From positions 1 through 64,000 of the forward strand of contig NZ_JHVM01000017.1 of NCBI RefSeq assembly GCF_000620145.1: a DNA stretch of 64,000 bases, written 5' to 3'. The DNA is from Deefgea rivuli DSM 18356 (GTDB taxonomy: Bacteria; Pseudomonadota; Gammaproteobacteria; Burkholderiales; Chitinibacteraceae). Positions 7,746-16,351 of the stretch are shown in pieces; the first letter of the stretch is position 1; every line of letters begins with the position of its first letter. The notes below the pieces were generated by a model. It was not told where the DNA came from. It did no database searches and saw nothing but the letters and a program-made list of their open reading frames with translations. The position numbers were made by a program, and so were the translations under genes.

Positions 7746-9260
7746 ATGGCTGAGATCTGGTTGACCTTGTTTGCGAGCCCTTGGCAGAACAGCGCTTGGT
7801 TTTTGTTGGTGGCGTGGCTGCTAACGATGGTGCTGTATGTGCGTCATCCTTCTTTGCGGCGCACGGTTTTAGTCTGGCTATTTTGGCTAGTTCTGGCGGC
7901 GATCATTGCTTGTTTACCTTTTGTACCCAACTCGGCGTTGGCTGAGATTCGCCAGTATGTTTTGCCTTTTATTGCTGGACTGGTGGTGATCCGCTTACTT
8001 GGTTTAGTGTTCTTTCGGCTGTTCTTACCGCTATTTAATCTGCGCCCCCCGCGAATTTTGCAAGATATTCTGGTGACCCTAGTGTTTGTGATTTGGGGCA
8101 TGTATCAGTTGCGTCAAGCGGGACTGGATTTGTCGCAAATTGTTGTGACTTCCACAGTGTTGACGGCGATGCTGGCGTTTGCAATGCAAGATACCATCGG
8201 CAATGTGTTAGCAGGGCTGACTTTGCAATGGGATGCCAGTATCGAGGCGGGTGATTGGATCAAGGTCGATGATGTGGTCGGCAAAGTGGTTGATGTGACG
8301 TGGCGTGCGACTTATATGGAAACGCGCAATGGTGAAACGGTGGTCTTGCCCAATAGCATGCTGACGCGCAATCGCTTTTTGATTTTGGGTAAGCGGCAAG
8401 GTAAACCGTTAATGTGGCGGCGCTGGGTGTATTTTGATGTGTCGCTGGAAACGCTGCCAACGCAAATTATTAGCATGGTGGAAATTGCATTATTGCAGGG
8501 TATGCTCGCCAATGTGGCGGAGTCGCCTGCGCCGCAATGCATACTGATGGAGGCCGATAAAGGTGTTGGCCGATTTGCGCTACGCTATTGGTTGACTGAT
8601 TTAATGCACGATGATGCCACCGATTCTTTGGTGCGTACTGCGATTGATGCGGCCTTACGCCGCAATGGCCGCCGATTTTCTCCGCCGCAGTACAATCTAT
8701 TGCTGTCGTTCGATAATAAAAAATATTCCGAAGTTCGCCATAAACGCCATACCGAAGAGCGCTTGGCGGTATTGCGCGGCTTGGAATTACTAGCACCCTT
8801 GAATGAAGTTGAGTTGCTGGCTTTATCGGATCGACTCAAATTCACGCCGTTTGTACGCGGAGAAACAGTGCTGGCGCAGGGTGCTGAAGTGGAATGGTTG
8901 TATATTTTGATTAAAGGCGAAATGGAGCAAGCGCTAGCAACGCCCGATGGTGTATTGCATCCTTTGGGCACACTCACGGCGGGGAGTTTTTTTGGTGAGA
9001 TTGCTTTGATGACGGGTGATCGCTTTCCGATTCAAATTACCGCGATGGGTAATGCCGAATGCTATCGATTAGATCGTGCGACTTTCCAAGGCTTATTGCT
9101 GGTACGACAAGAACTAGCCGAGGCATTTTCTTTGGTACTGGCGCGGCGACAAGCGCAGTATCACCAATTAATTTCCGAGCATGCAAAAACAGCTTTGCCA
9201 GCCCCGCAGCCACGCGAAATGTTGTCGCGGCTGCGGGATTTGTTTGGCTTGCCCGATTAA
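7746..9260 (+). CDS. MscS-family channel with a C-terminal cyclic-nucleotide-binding-like domain
   Basis: 504 aa. About four hydrophobic helices span residues 1-115. The pore-lining helix and MscS beta domain follow: ILTAMLAFAMQDTIGNVLAGLTLQWDASIEAGDWIKVDDVVGKVVDVTWRATYMETRNGETVVLPNSML holds the classic MscS motifs. Residues about 340-470 form a cNMP-binding/Crp-like jelly roll (LKFTPFVRGETVLAQGAEVEWLYILIKGEMEQ, GSFFGEIALMTGDRFPIQITA). The phosphate-binding cassette keeps FGE but lacks the usual PRTA order, so ligand binding is uncertain. This architecture is known from bacterial bCNG-type channels. A Gly-rich RBS-like GAGGG stands 8 nt before the ATG. It converges with pirin, their ends overlapping by 4 bp. 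Confidence 0.88.
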   Translation: MAEIWLTLFASPWQNSAWFLLVAWLLTMVLYVRHPSLRRTVLVWLFWLVLAAIIACLPFVPNSALAEIRQYVLPFIAGLVVIRLLGLVFFRLFLPLFNLRPPRILQDILVTLVFVIWGMYQLRQAGLDLSQIVVTSTVLTAMLAFAMQDTIGNVLAGLTLQWDASIEAGDWIKVDDVVGKVVDVTWRATYMETRNGETVVLPNSMLTRNRFLILGKRQGKPLMWRRWVYFDVSLETLPTQIISMVEIALLQGMLANVAESPAPQCILMEADKGVGRFALRYWLTDLMHDDATDSLVRTAIDAALRRNGRRFSPPQYNLLLSFDNKKYSEVRHKRHTEERLAVLRGLELLAPLNEVELLALSDRLKFTPFVRGETVLAQGAEVEWLYILIKGEMEQALATPDGVLHPLGTLTAGSFFGEIALMTGDRFPIQITAMGNAECYRLDRATFQGLLLVRQELAEAFSLVLARRQAQYHQLISEHAKTALPAPQPREMLSRLRDLFGLPD

Positions 9261-9955
9261 AACAGATCAAATACCAAGACTTCAGCTTGTTCGCCATGCT
9301 GGATAGTGAGTTGTGTTTCCTGCGTTAGCATCACCGCATCGCCCGCTTGTAGTAGCAAGCCATTGATTTCGGCAGTGCCGCGTGCAAGATGGACATACAG
9401 TTTGCGGCCGATGGTGATTGGCATTGTGGCACTTTCTGCGCCGTCAAATAAACCCGCATATAGCTTCACGTCTTGATGAATTGTCACAGAGTCAGCCTCA
9501 CCATCGCTACTGGCAACCAAACGCAATTGGCCGCGCTTGTCGGCATCTGAAAAAGCTTTTTCTTCGTACGATGGCGCATCACCTTTGCGCGCTGGCAAAA
9601 TCCAGATTTGCAGCAAATGCGTTTGCTCAGTAGGGCTTGGATTAAACTCACTGTGCCGTACACCCGTACCCGCGCTCATACGCTGTACATTACCAGGACG
9701 AATGACTGAGCCATTGCCCATGCTGTCTTTGTGCTCAATCGCACCCGCTAATACATAAGTAATGATTTCCATATCTTGGTGCGGATGCGTGCCAAAGCCC
9801 ATGCCTGCGGCGATGCGATCGTCGTTAATGACGCGCAGTGCGCCAAAGCTCATATGCGCTGGATCGTAATATTCGGCAAATGAAAAGCTAAAATTCGAAT
9901 CAAGCCAGCCATGATTGGCGTGGCCACGCTCATTGGATTTGCGAACAGTAATCAT
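9257..9955 (-). CDS. Pirin family protein (YhaK-like)
   Basis: 232 aa from the ATG at 9955, chosen because GGAAG stands six bases upstream; the longer start at 9970 has no RBS. It shows the bicupin pirin pattern: RGHANHGWLDSNFSFSFAEYYDPAHMSFGALRVINDDRI, then GFGTHPHQDMEIITYVLAGAIEHKDSMGNG with the metal-binding His residues (HPHQDME) and a later Glu. Members are redox-sensing or quercetinase-like iron cupins. It is transcribed divergently from a LysR regulator of the YhaJ type, as in the E. coli yhaK-yhaJ pair, so it is likely controlled by that regulator. Confidence 0.9.
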   Translation of the reverse strand: MITVRKSNERGHANHGWLDSNFSFSFAEYYDPAHMSFGALRVINDDRIAAGMGFGTHPHQDMEIITYVLAGAIEHKDSMGNGSVIRPGNVQRMSAGTGVRHSEFNPSPTEQTHLLQIWILPARKGDAPSYEEKAFSDADKRGQLRLVASSDGEADSVTIHQDVKLYAGLFDGAESATMPITIGRKLYVHLARGTAEINGLLLQAGDAVMLTQETQLTIQHGEQAEVLVFDLF

Positions 9956-10003
9956 GATGGCTTCCTTCAATGTTTTTGAATGATGTATGCCATAATAAAC
10001 CTA

Positions 10004-10032
10004 GGTTTCTCGCCGTGATAGCGAAGAAAACC
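10004..10032. promoter_or_regulatory. Candidate LysR operator between pirin and yhaJ-like gene
   Basis: Inverted repeat GGTTTCTCGC (10004-10013) / GCGAAGAAAACC (10021-10032) in the short divergent region, with a T-N11-A-like core. Placement and symmetry fit a LysR-type recognition site. No direct evidence of binding. Confidence 0.45.
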
Positions 10033-10062
10033 CAATGTCTTATTCAAAAAATTGGAATGATT

Positions 10063-10983
10063 ATGCTCCGTCTTTCTTTAGAAGCGCTTGAGATCCTGGA
10101 TGCGATTGCGCGGCGCGGTAGTTTTGCCGCGGCGGCGACCGAAGTCCATCGTGTGCCGTCTGCGGTGACGTATATGGTGCGCAAATTGGAAGACGATTTG
10201 GGTGTTGAAATTTTTGATCGCAGTGGTCATCGCGCGCAACTCACTGCCGCGGGAGTTGAGCTGCTCAATGAAGGGCGGCATTTATTGCTTGCCGCTAATG
10301 AATTGGAATGCCGCATTAAACGCGTGGCAACAGGTTGGGAAACTGAGTTGGTGATTGCGGTGGATACGGTATTGCCAATGGAATTGATGTTTCCAATGAT
10401 GGCGCAATTTGATGCGCTGCAATCGGGAACGCGAATCCGTTTCACGCAAGAATCTTTGGGTGGGTCTTGGGAGGCGTTGCAAGAGCGGCGCGCTGATTTG
10501 ATTATTGGCGCAATTAGTCACCTCGGTGGCAATGCATCAACGCAATCGACGCAAAGTTTGGGCGAGTTGCGTAGTGTGTTTGCCGTCGCGCCGACGCATC
10601 CTTTGGCACAAGCGACCGAGCCTTTGTCATCGCAATTAATCCAGCAATATCGGGCGATTGTCGTTCCCGATTCATCGCGTAATTTATTGCCGTACACGAT
10701 TGGGCTGTTGTCCGGCCAAGAAACACTACGCGTACCGGATATGCAGCATAAAGTGGCGGCGCAAATTGCGGGTTTAGGCTGTGGTTATTTACCGCAGGCT
10801 TTGGCGAATGAAGCTTTGGCGGATGGCCGCTTAGTCGCTAAAGCGGTCGCAGAAGTGAATGCGCCGATTCGGATGTGTTTTGCGTGGCGCAATATGGGCG
10901 TGGGTCATGGTTTGAAGTGGTGGTTGGAGCATTTGACGCAGGAGCACAGTATTTCGAAATGGCTTGCTGCGGGCTCGGCCTGA
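10063..10983 (+). CDS. LysR-family transcriptional regulator, YhaJ-like
   Basis: 306 aa from the ATG at 10063 (10057 is also possible). The upstream extension to 9970 would run into the pirin promoter and is unlikely. The N-terminal winged helix is LSLEALEILDAIARRGSFAAAATEVHRVPSAVTYMVRKLEDDLGVEIFDRSGHRAQLTAAG. The match in wording to E. coli YhaJ (RRGSFAAAA, VPSA, DRSGHR) is strong from memory. Residues about 95-300 are the effector domain. It probably regulates the adjacent pirin gene. Confidence 0.88.
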   Translation: MLRLSLEALEILDAIARRGSFAAAATEVHRVPSAVTYMVRKLEDDLGVEIFDRSGHRAQLTAAGVELLNEGRHLLLAANELECRIKRVATGWETELVIAVDTVLPMELMFPMMAQFDALQSGTRIRFTQESLGGSWEALQERRADLIIGAISHLGGNASTQSTQSLGELRSVFAVAPTHPLAQATEPLSSQLIQQYRAIVVPDSSRNLLPYTIGLLSGQETLRVPDMQHKVAAQIAGLGCGYLPQALANEALADGRLVAKAVAEVNAPIRMCFAWRNMGVGHGLKWWLEHLTQEHSISKWLAAGSA

Positions 10984-11055
10984 TTTTAGTTTTGAATCAA
11001 AAATGGCATGAGTGGTAAGGCAAGATGAAGTCGGGTCTGAGTTCAGGATGAATGA

Positions 11056-12657
11056 TTATAATTCGACCCGATTACGCCCTAGGCTTTTGGCGCGATACAG
11101 CGCTTGGTCGGCGCGCTGAATCAAACTATTTAAGCTATCGGCCGCTTGGGCTTGTGCGACGCCAATACTGATGGTCAAGATACGTCCGCCAATACTCGTC
11201 GGCCATTTATGCGCTAGCACTTGGGTGCGAATTCGTTCCGCCACTTTGGCGGCAGAAAACAAATTTAAGCCCGTCAGCGCAATCAGAAACTCTTCGCCGC
11301 CATAGCGCACTGGCGTGTCCATCTCACGGCAGGCGTGCTGCAAAATGAGCCCTAAATCGCGCAATACTTCGTCCCCCGCCAAGTGCGAAAAATCATCGTT
11401 AATTTGTTTAAAGTGATCCAAATCAAGCAATAAAATCGATAAAGGCTCGGCGTCGTTTATTTTGAGCAATTGCTGCGGCAAATGCGCATCGATCCAGCGG
11501 CGATTAGCGAGTTTGGTCAGAGGGTCTTGTTCCACTTCGGTACGTAACTGCTTGAGTTTCTGGATTTGCTGCGCTTGTGCTGCGAGTAATTGACGATTTT
11601 CTTGGCGGCTAATTTCTAGGCTAAAGCGTGTTTCTAGTTGCGCCAGACGTTTTAAAATTCGTGGTTCTAGTTCTAAGATCGGGGCGCTTTTAGCGAGATG
11701 ATGTTCTAGGCCATGCGCCGATTGCAGGGCAAATAGTGCTTGCTGGGCTTGACCCATGTGTTCATACACTTGCGAGAGGGCGAGCCAGCAATCGCGCAAT
11801 AATTGCGTAAATTCATTGTCCATCGCAATTGCTTGCGCTTCGAGTAACGCTTGCTCGGCATCAAAGTAGCGGGCTTGCTGTAGATAGGCAAGGCCTAGCT
11901 GATGCCCACATTTGATTTGTGCCCAGTAGTGGTGATGCGCTTGGGCGCATTGCACGCCTTGCTCAAGGTGGCTAATCGCCGCGCTGATTTGCTGAAGTTG
12001 CAGCAAGGCTTGTGCACGCCACAAATGGGATTCGGCTTGTTCATGATAAAACTGATTTTGCGCGATTATGGGATCGGCATCATCAAGTAGGCTTAGGGTA
12101 TCGCTTGGCCGCTTAAGCCACATGGCGTCTGCAGCTAGATACAGGCGAATAATGCAGTAAATTTTAGGTGTAGCGATATTGCTGCAATAACTAAAAGCTT
12201 GCTGATGTAATTTGAATGCACGGCCATGTTCATTGGCGGCATTAAAAATCCCGCCGATTGAAATAAAGGCCAAAATAGCACTGCTGATTTCACCTAATTC
12301 AAGGCCCAACTCTATGCAGTGCATCCACAATTGAATCGATTGCCGATAGTCGCCAAGGGTATAAATTTGATCCGCCAACTGATGCAAAATATGCAAACGT
12401 TCTAGCGCAAACTCACTGTCTTGCGATAGGTTCAGCGCTTCATTCAGCGTCGTCACTAAGGCATGCCCTTGGCCTAATTGAGTTTCTGCCTGTGCTTTGA
12501 GTAGTAATAATGCAATGCGCTGTTTGGGCGTCGCAAATTGATAGGTGCTACTACTAATTTCATGAATTAAAGCCAGGGCTTGCAGTGGGGAATTTCCAGC
12601 CAAATACGCTGTGATGTCCTGCAATTGTTCAGTAAAAATACTTAGCGAGCTGTTCAT
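11056..12657 (-). CDS. TPR-containing diguanylate cyclase
   Basis: 533 aa, soluble. Residues about 10-330 are TPR-like helical repeats, followed by a coiled coil (about 345-375: ISRQENRQLLAAQAQQIQKLKQLRTEVEQD) and a GGDEF domain starting DPLTKLANRRWIDAHL. The active-site motif is GGEEF at 453-457, and RxxD (REMD) lies exactly five residues before it, a canonical inhibitory I-site. The enzyme should make c-di-GMP from two GTP and be product-inhibited; the TPRs probably sense a protein partner. Its start overlaps the end of the upstream TPR gene by 4 bp, so the two are co-translated. Confidence 0.92.
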   Translation of the reverse strand: MNSSLSIFTEQLQDITAYLAGNSPLQALALIHEISSSTYQFATPKQRIALLLLKAQAETQLGQGHALVTTLNEALNLSQDSEFALERLHILHQLADQIYTLGDYRQSIQLWMHCIELGLELGEISSAILAFISIGGIFNAANEHGRAFKLHQQAFSYCSNIATPKIYCIIRLYLAADAMWLKRPSDTLSLLDDADPIIAQNQFYHEQAESHLWRAQALLQLQQISAAISHLEQGVQCAQAHHHYWAQIKCGHQLGLAYLQQARYFDAEQALLEAQAIAMDNEFTQLLRDCWLALSQVYEHMGQAQQALFALQSAHGLEHHLAKSAPILELEPRILKRLAQLETRFSLEISRQENRQLLAAQAQQIQKLKQLRTEVEQDPLTKLANRRWIDAHLPQQLLKINDAEPLSILLLDLDHFKQINDDFSHLAGDEVLRDLGLILQHACREMDTPVRYGGEEFLIALTGLNLFSAAKVAERIRTQVLAHKWPTSIGGRILTISIGVAQAQAADSLNSLIQRADQALYRAKSLGRNRVEL

Positions 12658-14135
12658 ACCCGCTCCGCAAATAAAGGTGTTTCAATCTGCGTAATCAGTT
12701 CATGCAGCGTTTGCCCTGGTCGACCTAAAGTCGCGGCAATGCCCACATCCTTAGTATCTAAAGGAAGGATGGTGAGCACGCGGCGCAGATTGTCTTGGTA
12801 TTGCGCAAATCGTTTTTCAGTCGTCGTGGGAATGGCAATTGCATAGAGATTGGCTGCGTACTGGCAAAACACGCTGTGCTCGGTACACATGGCGGCGAGT
12901 AAATACATTTTGCGTTGTGCAGGAAAATGCTCACTATGGCTCGGCAAGCGAATAAAAACGACGCCATATTCTGTATTTTGGGTGGTATAGCTTGTGAGCC
13001 GCTGCAGCCATACATAGCGTGGTAAAGCATTGTGCGGCTGCGTACTGAGCGGCGCTGTGGCTTGGGGGCTGTTCGCGTTTTTTTCGCGTTGCACTTCGAT
13101 TTGCTGTGCTAAGCGCATAAATTGAATTGAGCTAAAATCGCGGCGACCTTGTTGCTGGTGCTGAGCGAGTTCGCCTAAATCATATTGGCGATACTGCTTA
13201 AAGCTTGCAAGGGCATCATTCCAAAGTCCTTGTTTTTCGGCATATTGCGAGCGGATCAGTGCGATTTGGCTGAGGAAAAACTGCAAATGATATTGCTCAG
13301 CCAAGTGACTTGCTTGGTTTAAATCTTCCAGTGGATTAGTCTGTTTCGCTAAAGCTATTTGTGCCAGCGAAACCAAGGTAAGGCATTGTGCCCAAACCAG
13401 ATGGCTTTGATTGGCGACCGACTGCCATGCGTGTAGGCAATGCGCGTGGGCTTGATCTGGTTTACCTAAGGCAAGCCAAGCTCGGGCGCGGTAATTATAG
13501 ATTTCGGCGAGCCAAGTTGGATTATTGAGTGTGCTTAGGCTGGTTTCTGCTTGATCCAAACTGGCTAAAGCTTCTTCAAAATGGCCTAGTTTTAGTTGTT
13601 CTCGGCTTAAACAGATGGCTGCTTTGGCGGCTAGTGGTTTGCTCTGGATACGCAGTGCATGCTCAAGCGCATGCTTGAGTTCAAATTGGGCTTTTTCATT
13701 TTGTTGATCAATCGTCCATAAATTACCAAAGCCAATTAATACATCAATGTATAAGCGTTCTTCTTGTACGCAGCGCATCAACTTTAAGCAATGAAGCCAT
13801 TGAGATAGAGCAGGGGTATAGCGCCCTTTGGCAACATGGATAAGAGCTGAGAGATGATACGCATCGGCTAATAGATTGAGTGCACCATCATTTTTAGCCA
13901 ATTGAATAGCTTGTTTGATGATGCGGCTAGCGCGAGGGAAATCCATGTCGGCCCAGAGTAAATGGGCGAGAAAGAGCATCGCTTCGGTGATGCCGTGTGG
14001 ATATTGAATGCGTTCTGCTGCGGCCTGAATGTGTTCGGCTTGCTGACGCATCTCTGCGGGCGAAAGGCTGTCCTGACGCTTTAATTCAAACAGTTGCAGA
14101 TCGATTGATAAAACATTTTCAGCCATATTAGCCAT
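12654..14135 (-). CDS. TPR protein with a decayed GGDEF-like C-terminal domain
   Basis: 493 aa from the ATG at 14135 (a TTG two codons earlier, at 14141, and an ATG three codons later, at 14126, are alternatives). Residues about 1-340 are TPR-like helices resembling those of the downstream diguanylate cyclase. The last 120 residues (VWLQRLTSYTTQ, VVFIRLPSH, LYAIAIPTTT, VGIAATLGRPGQTLHELITQIETPLFAER) follow the strand-helix order and terminal helix of a GGDEF domain, but no GG[DE]EF signature remains. I infer a paralogue of its neighbour that kept the scaffold and lost catalysis, perhaps a dimerisation or regulatory partner. No signal peptide or membrane helix. Confidence 0.8.
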   Translation of the reverse strand: MANMAENVLSIDLQLFELKRQDSLSPAEMRQQAEHIQAAAERIQYPHGITEAMLFLAHLLWADMDFPRASRIIKQAIQLAKNDGALNLLADAYHLSALIHVAKGRYTPALSQWLHCLKLMRCVQEERLYIDVLIGFGNLWTIDQQNEKAQFELKHALEHALRIQSKPLAAKAAICLSREQLKLGHFEEALASLDQAETSLSTLNNPTWLAEIYNYRARAWLALGKPDQAHAHCLHAWQSVANQSHLVWAQCLTLVSLAQIALAKQTNPLEDLNQASHLAEQYHLQFFLSQIALIRSQYAEKQGLWNDALASFKQYRQYDLGELAQHQQQGRRDFSSIQFMRLAQQIEVQREKNANSPQATAPLSTQPHNALPRYVWLQRLTSYTTQNTEYGVVFIRLPSHSEHFPAQRKMYLLAAMCTEHSVFCQYAANLYAIAIPTTTEKRFAQYQDNLRRVLTILPLDTKDVGIAATLGRPGQTLHELITQIETPLFAERV

Positions 14136-14257
14136 CAGCAATTTGCCGCAAAATCGGGATCAAGCTAGTTGATCAGCCTTGTAGTGTAACTGATTTACAC
14201 TACATTGCCTGCCGTGCAAGGCATGAAGGACGCGTGTAGGGCAGTAAAACTGCGCAA

Positions 14258-14286
14258 AAAAAGCCAAGCAAATTCGCTTGGCTTTA
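14258..14286 (-). terminator. Terminator of the cytochrome b561-yceI operon
   Basis: On the minus strand, AAAGCCAAGCGAATTTGCTTGGCTTT followed by TTTTTG. It lies 19 bases past the second yceI stop. Confidence 0.88.
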
Positions 14287-14304
14287 CTGGGGCAGAGTAC
14301 GAAA

Positions 14305-14868
14305 TTATTGGCTAGCTTCAACTTGCAGGCGCAATGTAACTTCGTCGCTCACTGCAGGTACATAAGCGCTCATGCCAAAGTCGCTACGTTTGATGGTGGT
14401 CACTGCATCTGCGCCGCAAGCTGGTTTTTTGCTCATTGGGTGTGGTGCACATTTGAAATTCGTGATTTGCAAAGTAACCGGTTTCGTTACGCCCAACATC
14501 GTTAATTGGCCGCCTACGCTGGCTAATTTATCGCCATTAAATTTAAAGTCTGAGCCTTTAAATGTCATCGCTGGGAATTTTTCAGTATTAAAAAAGTCTT
14601 CACCTTTCAAATGAGCATCGCGTTTTTCCCAACCAGTCCGCAAGCTGGTCGTATCAATTTTGATATCGGCTGCGCCGGATTTCTTTTCTAGATCCAGCGT
14701 AATTGTACCGCTGGTTTTATCAAATGAACCGCGCTGGGTTGAGTAGCCCAAATGGTTCACTTCAAACGATGGCAAAGTGTGTGATGGATCAATCGTGTAG
14801 ACGGCAGGTGCTGCGAAAGCGCTGCTGGCAAGGGCTGCAAAAATAGCTGAGGTGATGGTTTTTTTCAT
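14305..14868 (-). CDS. YceI-family periplasmic protein (second copy)
   Basis: 187 aa with signal peptide MKKTITSAIFAALASSAFA. The YceI lipocalin-like pattern is clear: YTIDPSHTLPSFEVNHLGYSTQRGSFDKTSGTITLD, KRDAHLKGEDFFNTEKFPAMTFKGSDFKF, GQLTMLGVTKPVTL. The family binds polyprenoid-type lipids and is often encoded next to cytochrome b561. It lies downstream of a second YceI gene and a cytochrome b561 on the same strand, suggesting one operon. C-terminal variant residues (CAPHPMSKKPACGADAVTTIKRSDFGM) include two Cys that could form a disulfide. Confidence 0.92.
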   Translation of the reverse strand: MKKTITSAIFAALASSAFAAPAVYTIDPSHTLPSFEVNHLGYSTQRGSFDKTSGTITLDLEKKSGAADIKIDTTSLRTGWEKRDAHLKGEDFFNTEKFPAMTFKGSDFKFNGDKLASVGGQLTMLGVTKPVTLQITNFKCAPHPMSKKPACGADAVTTIKRSDFGMSAYVPAVSDEVTLRLQVEASQ

Positions 14869-14960
14869 GGTGGTGCTCCAGTGTGGTTTTTGTAAAAAAC
14901 GATGTTTCTTAGTTAAAATGGACTTGCTGTATGACCGTATTGTGGGTTTACGGTTCTAAA

Positions 14961-15515
14961 TTAGTCTGCTTTGCCGGTGAGCAGCAGTTTGTATTTCACA
15001 GTCACTTCATCGGCCACAGTGCCAGTGTCAGACCAAACACCATCACCAATTTTGTATTGCAAACGCAGTAACGGCACTGAGCCTTCGAGCAAGAGATCAT
15101 TACCAACGGCTTTTGCACTCATCGTGCCAACGACGTCGCGGGTCAGGCCTTTCATCGTCAACTTGCCTTTGGTTTCAAACTTGCCACCGCCCAATGCTTT
15201 GACACTGCTGGCGGTGAAAGTGGCTTTAGGCGTATTGGCAATATCAAACCAAGCTTTTTTCTTGGCTTCGTTATTACCATCAGGTCCACCGACATCGATG
15301 CTGGCCAAATCAACAATGATTTCTGCTTTGGCTGTTTCAGGCTTGGCAGGATCAAAATTGACTTTGGCGGTGAAGTTTTTAAAGCTGCCATCCACTGGCG
15401 TATTCATTTGCTTGAACGCAAAATTGATTTGGCTTTTTTGTGGCACGATGGTTTGTGCTGCAATGGCATTACCACCGATGAGTAAAATGCTAGTGGCGAT
15501 TAAAGTGCGAAACAT
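14961..15515 (-). CDS. YceI-family periplasmic protein (first copy)
   Basis: 184 aa with signal peptide MFRTLIATSILLIGGNAIA. YceI features: IVPQKSQINFAFKQMNTPVDGSFKNFTAKVNFDPAKP, KKAWFDIANTPKATFTASSV, GKLTMKGLTRDVVG. It is more divergent than a plain duplicate of its neighbour: the D-x-x-H motif at the first strand is replaced by QKSQ. It sits 23 bp downstream of cytochrome b561. A long antisense ORF on the plus strand (14971-15549) is a shadow. Confidence 0.9.
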   Translation of the reverse strand: MFRTLIATSILLIGGNAIAAQTIVPQKSQINFAFKQMNTPVDGSFKNFTAKVNFDPAKPETAKAEIIVDLASIDVGGPDGNNEAKKKAWFDIANTPKATFTASSVKALGGGKFETKGKLTMKGLTRDVVGTMSAKAVGNDLLLEGSVPLLRLQYKIGDGVWSDTGTVADEVTVKYKLLLTGKAD

Positions 15516-15538
15516 GATGGCTCCAATAAATATAAATG

Positions 15539-16090
15539 TTATTTTTTAGCTAAAAATGGCAGCATCCGCGCCAAGGTGCTGTCTTTATCAATAATGTGAT
15601 GTTTTAAAGCGCCGGCGATATGTAGGCCAATAATGGCGAGCAAACCATAGGCGAGTAATTCGTGCGCTTGTTTGAGAATGTCTGCCAAGCCTTCGTTTTT
15701 GCTGACGAGATCAGGCAGCGGCAATACGCCCCAAAATACAACTGGAAAGCCTTTCGCTGAACTCATTAGCCAACCTACTAAAGGCAGTAAAAACATCAAA
15801 AGATAGAGTAAGTGATGCACGCTCACTGCGATCTTGCGCTGTACTGGCGGTATACTGGCATCAACATCGGGTATACCCCTAATGAGTTTATAGCCGAAGC
15901 GTATGACAAATAAGCTCAGTACGGTAATACCCGTCCATTTGTGCCAATTAATCATTTTAAATTTATCGGGCGACAAAGGCATGTCGTCGAAAATCCAAGC
16001 AAATGCAAAAGCACAGGCAATCAAAATCGCAACCAGCCAATGCAGGCCGATTTGCAAGGCATCATAATGAGATGGCGCTGTTTTTTTCAT
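15539..16090 (-). CDS. Cytochrome b561 family protein (CybB-like)
   Basis: 183 aa, four transmembrane helices. HYDALQIGLHWLVAILIACAFAFAW provides the first helix with a heme His; INWHKWTGITVLSLFVIRFGYKLI, VHHLLYLLMFLLPLVGWLMSSAKG and HELLAYGLLAIIGLHIAGALKHH supply the others. Known CybB-type proteins are di-heme inner-membrane cytochromes that exchange electrons with quinone or superoxide. It is the first gene of the cytochrome b561-yceI-yceI cluster, a widespread proteobacterial arrangement. Confidence 0.93.
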   Translation of the reverse strand: MKKTAPSHYDALQIGLHWLVAILIACAFAFAWIFDDMPLSPDKFKMINWHKWTGITVLSLFVIRFGYKLIRGIPDVDASIPPVQRKIAVSVHHLLYLLMFLLPLVGWLMSSAKGFPVVFWGVLPLPDLVSKNEGLADILKQAHELLAYGLLAIIGLHIAGALKHHIIDKDSTLARMLPFLAKK

Positions 16091-16351
16091 TGGGTGAGTT
16101 CCTTATTCAGTATTTCTGAATTGATAGCGCATCATAAGCGCAGTGGATGTTTACGGATAGCGTAAATACTTGTGTATATTATTCAAAAAATTTGAACCAT
16201 GCCGGAAAATATGACAAATCAGAGCCGTACCTGTTCTCGTATTTTATGTGCTCAATCGGCGGCCGTGGTTTCGTTTGCGAGGAGTGCGGCAGAGATGGCA
16301 GAAAAGCAGTAGAATTGCCCAAAAATCATAATGGCAACAGGGGCACTTTAA

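Noticed and set aside
14971-15549. 192-aa plus-strand ORF
   Set aside because: Exact antisense of a YceI gene with signal peptide and family motifs; the antisense frame is codon-bias noise.
15866-15877. GGGTATACCCC inside cytochrome b561 as a palindrome family member
   Set aside because: It lies in a conserved coding frame, lacks the inner arms and 50-bp length; a chance match.
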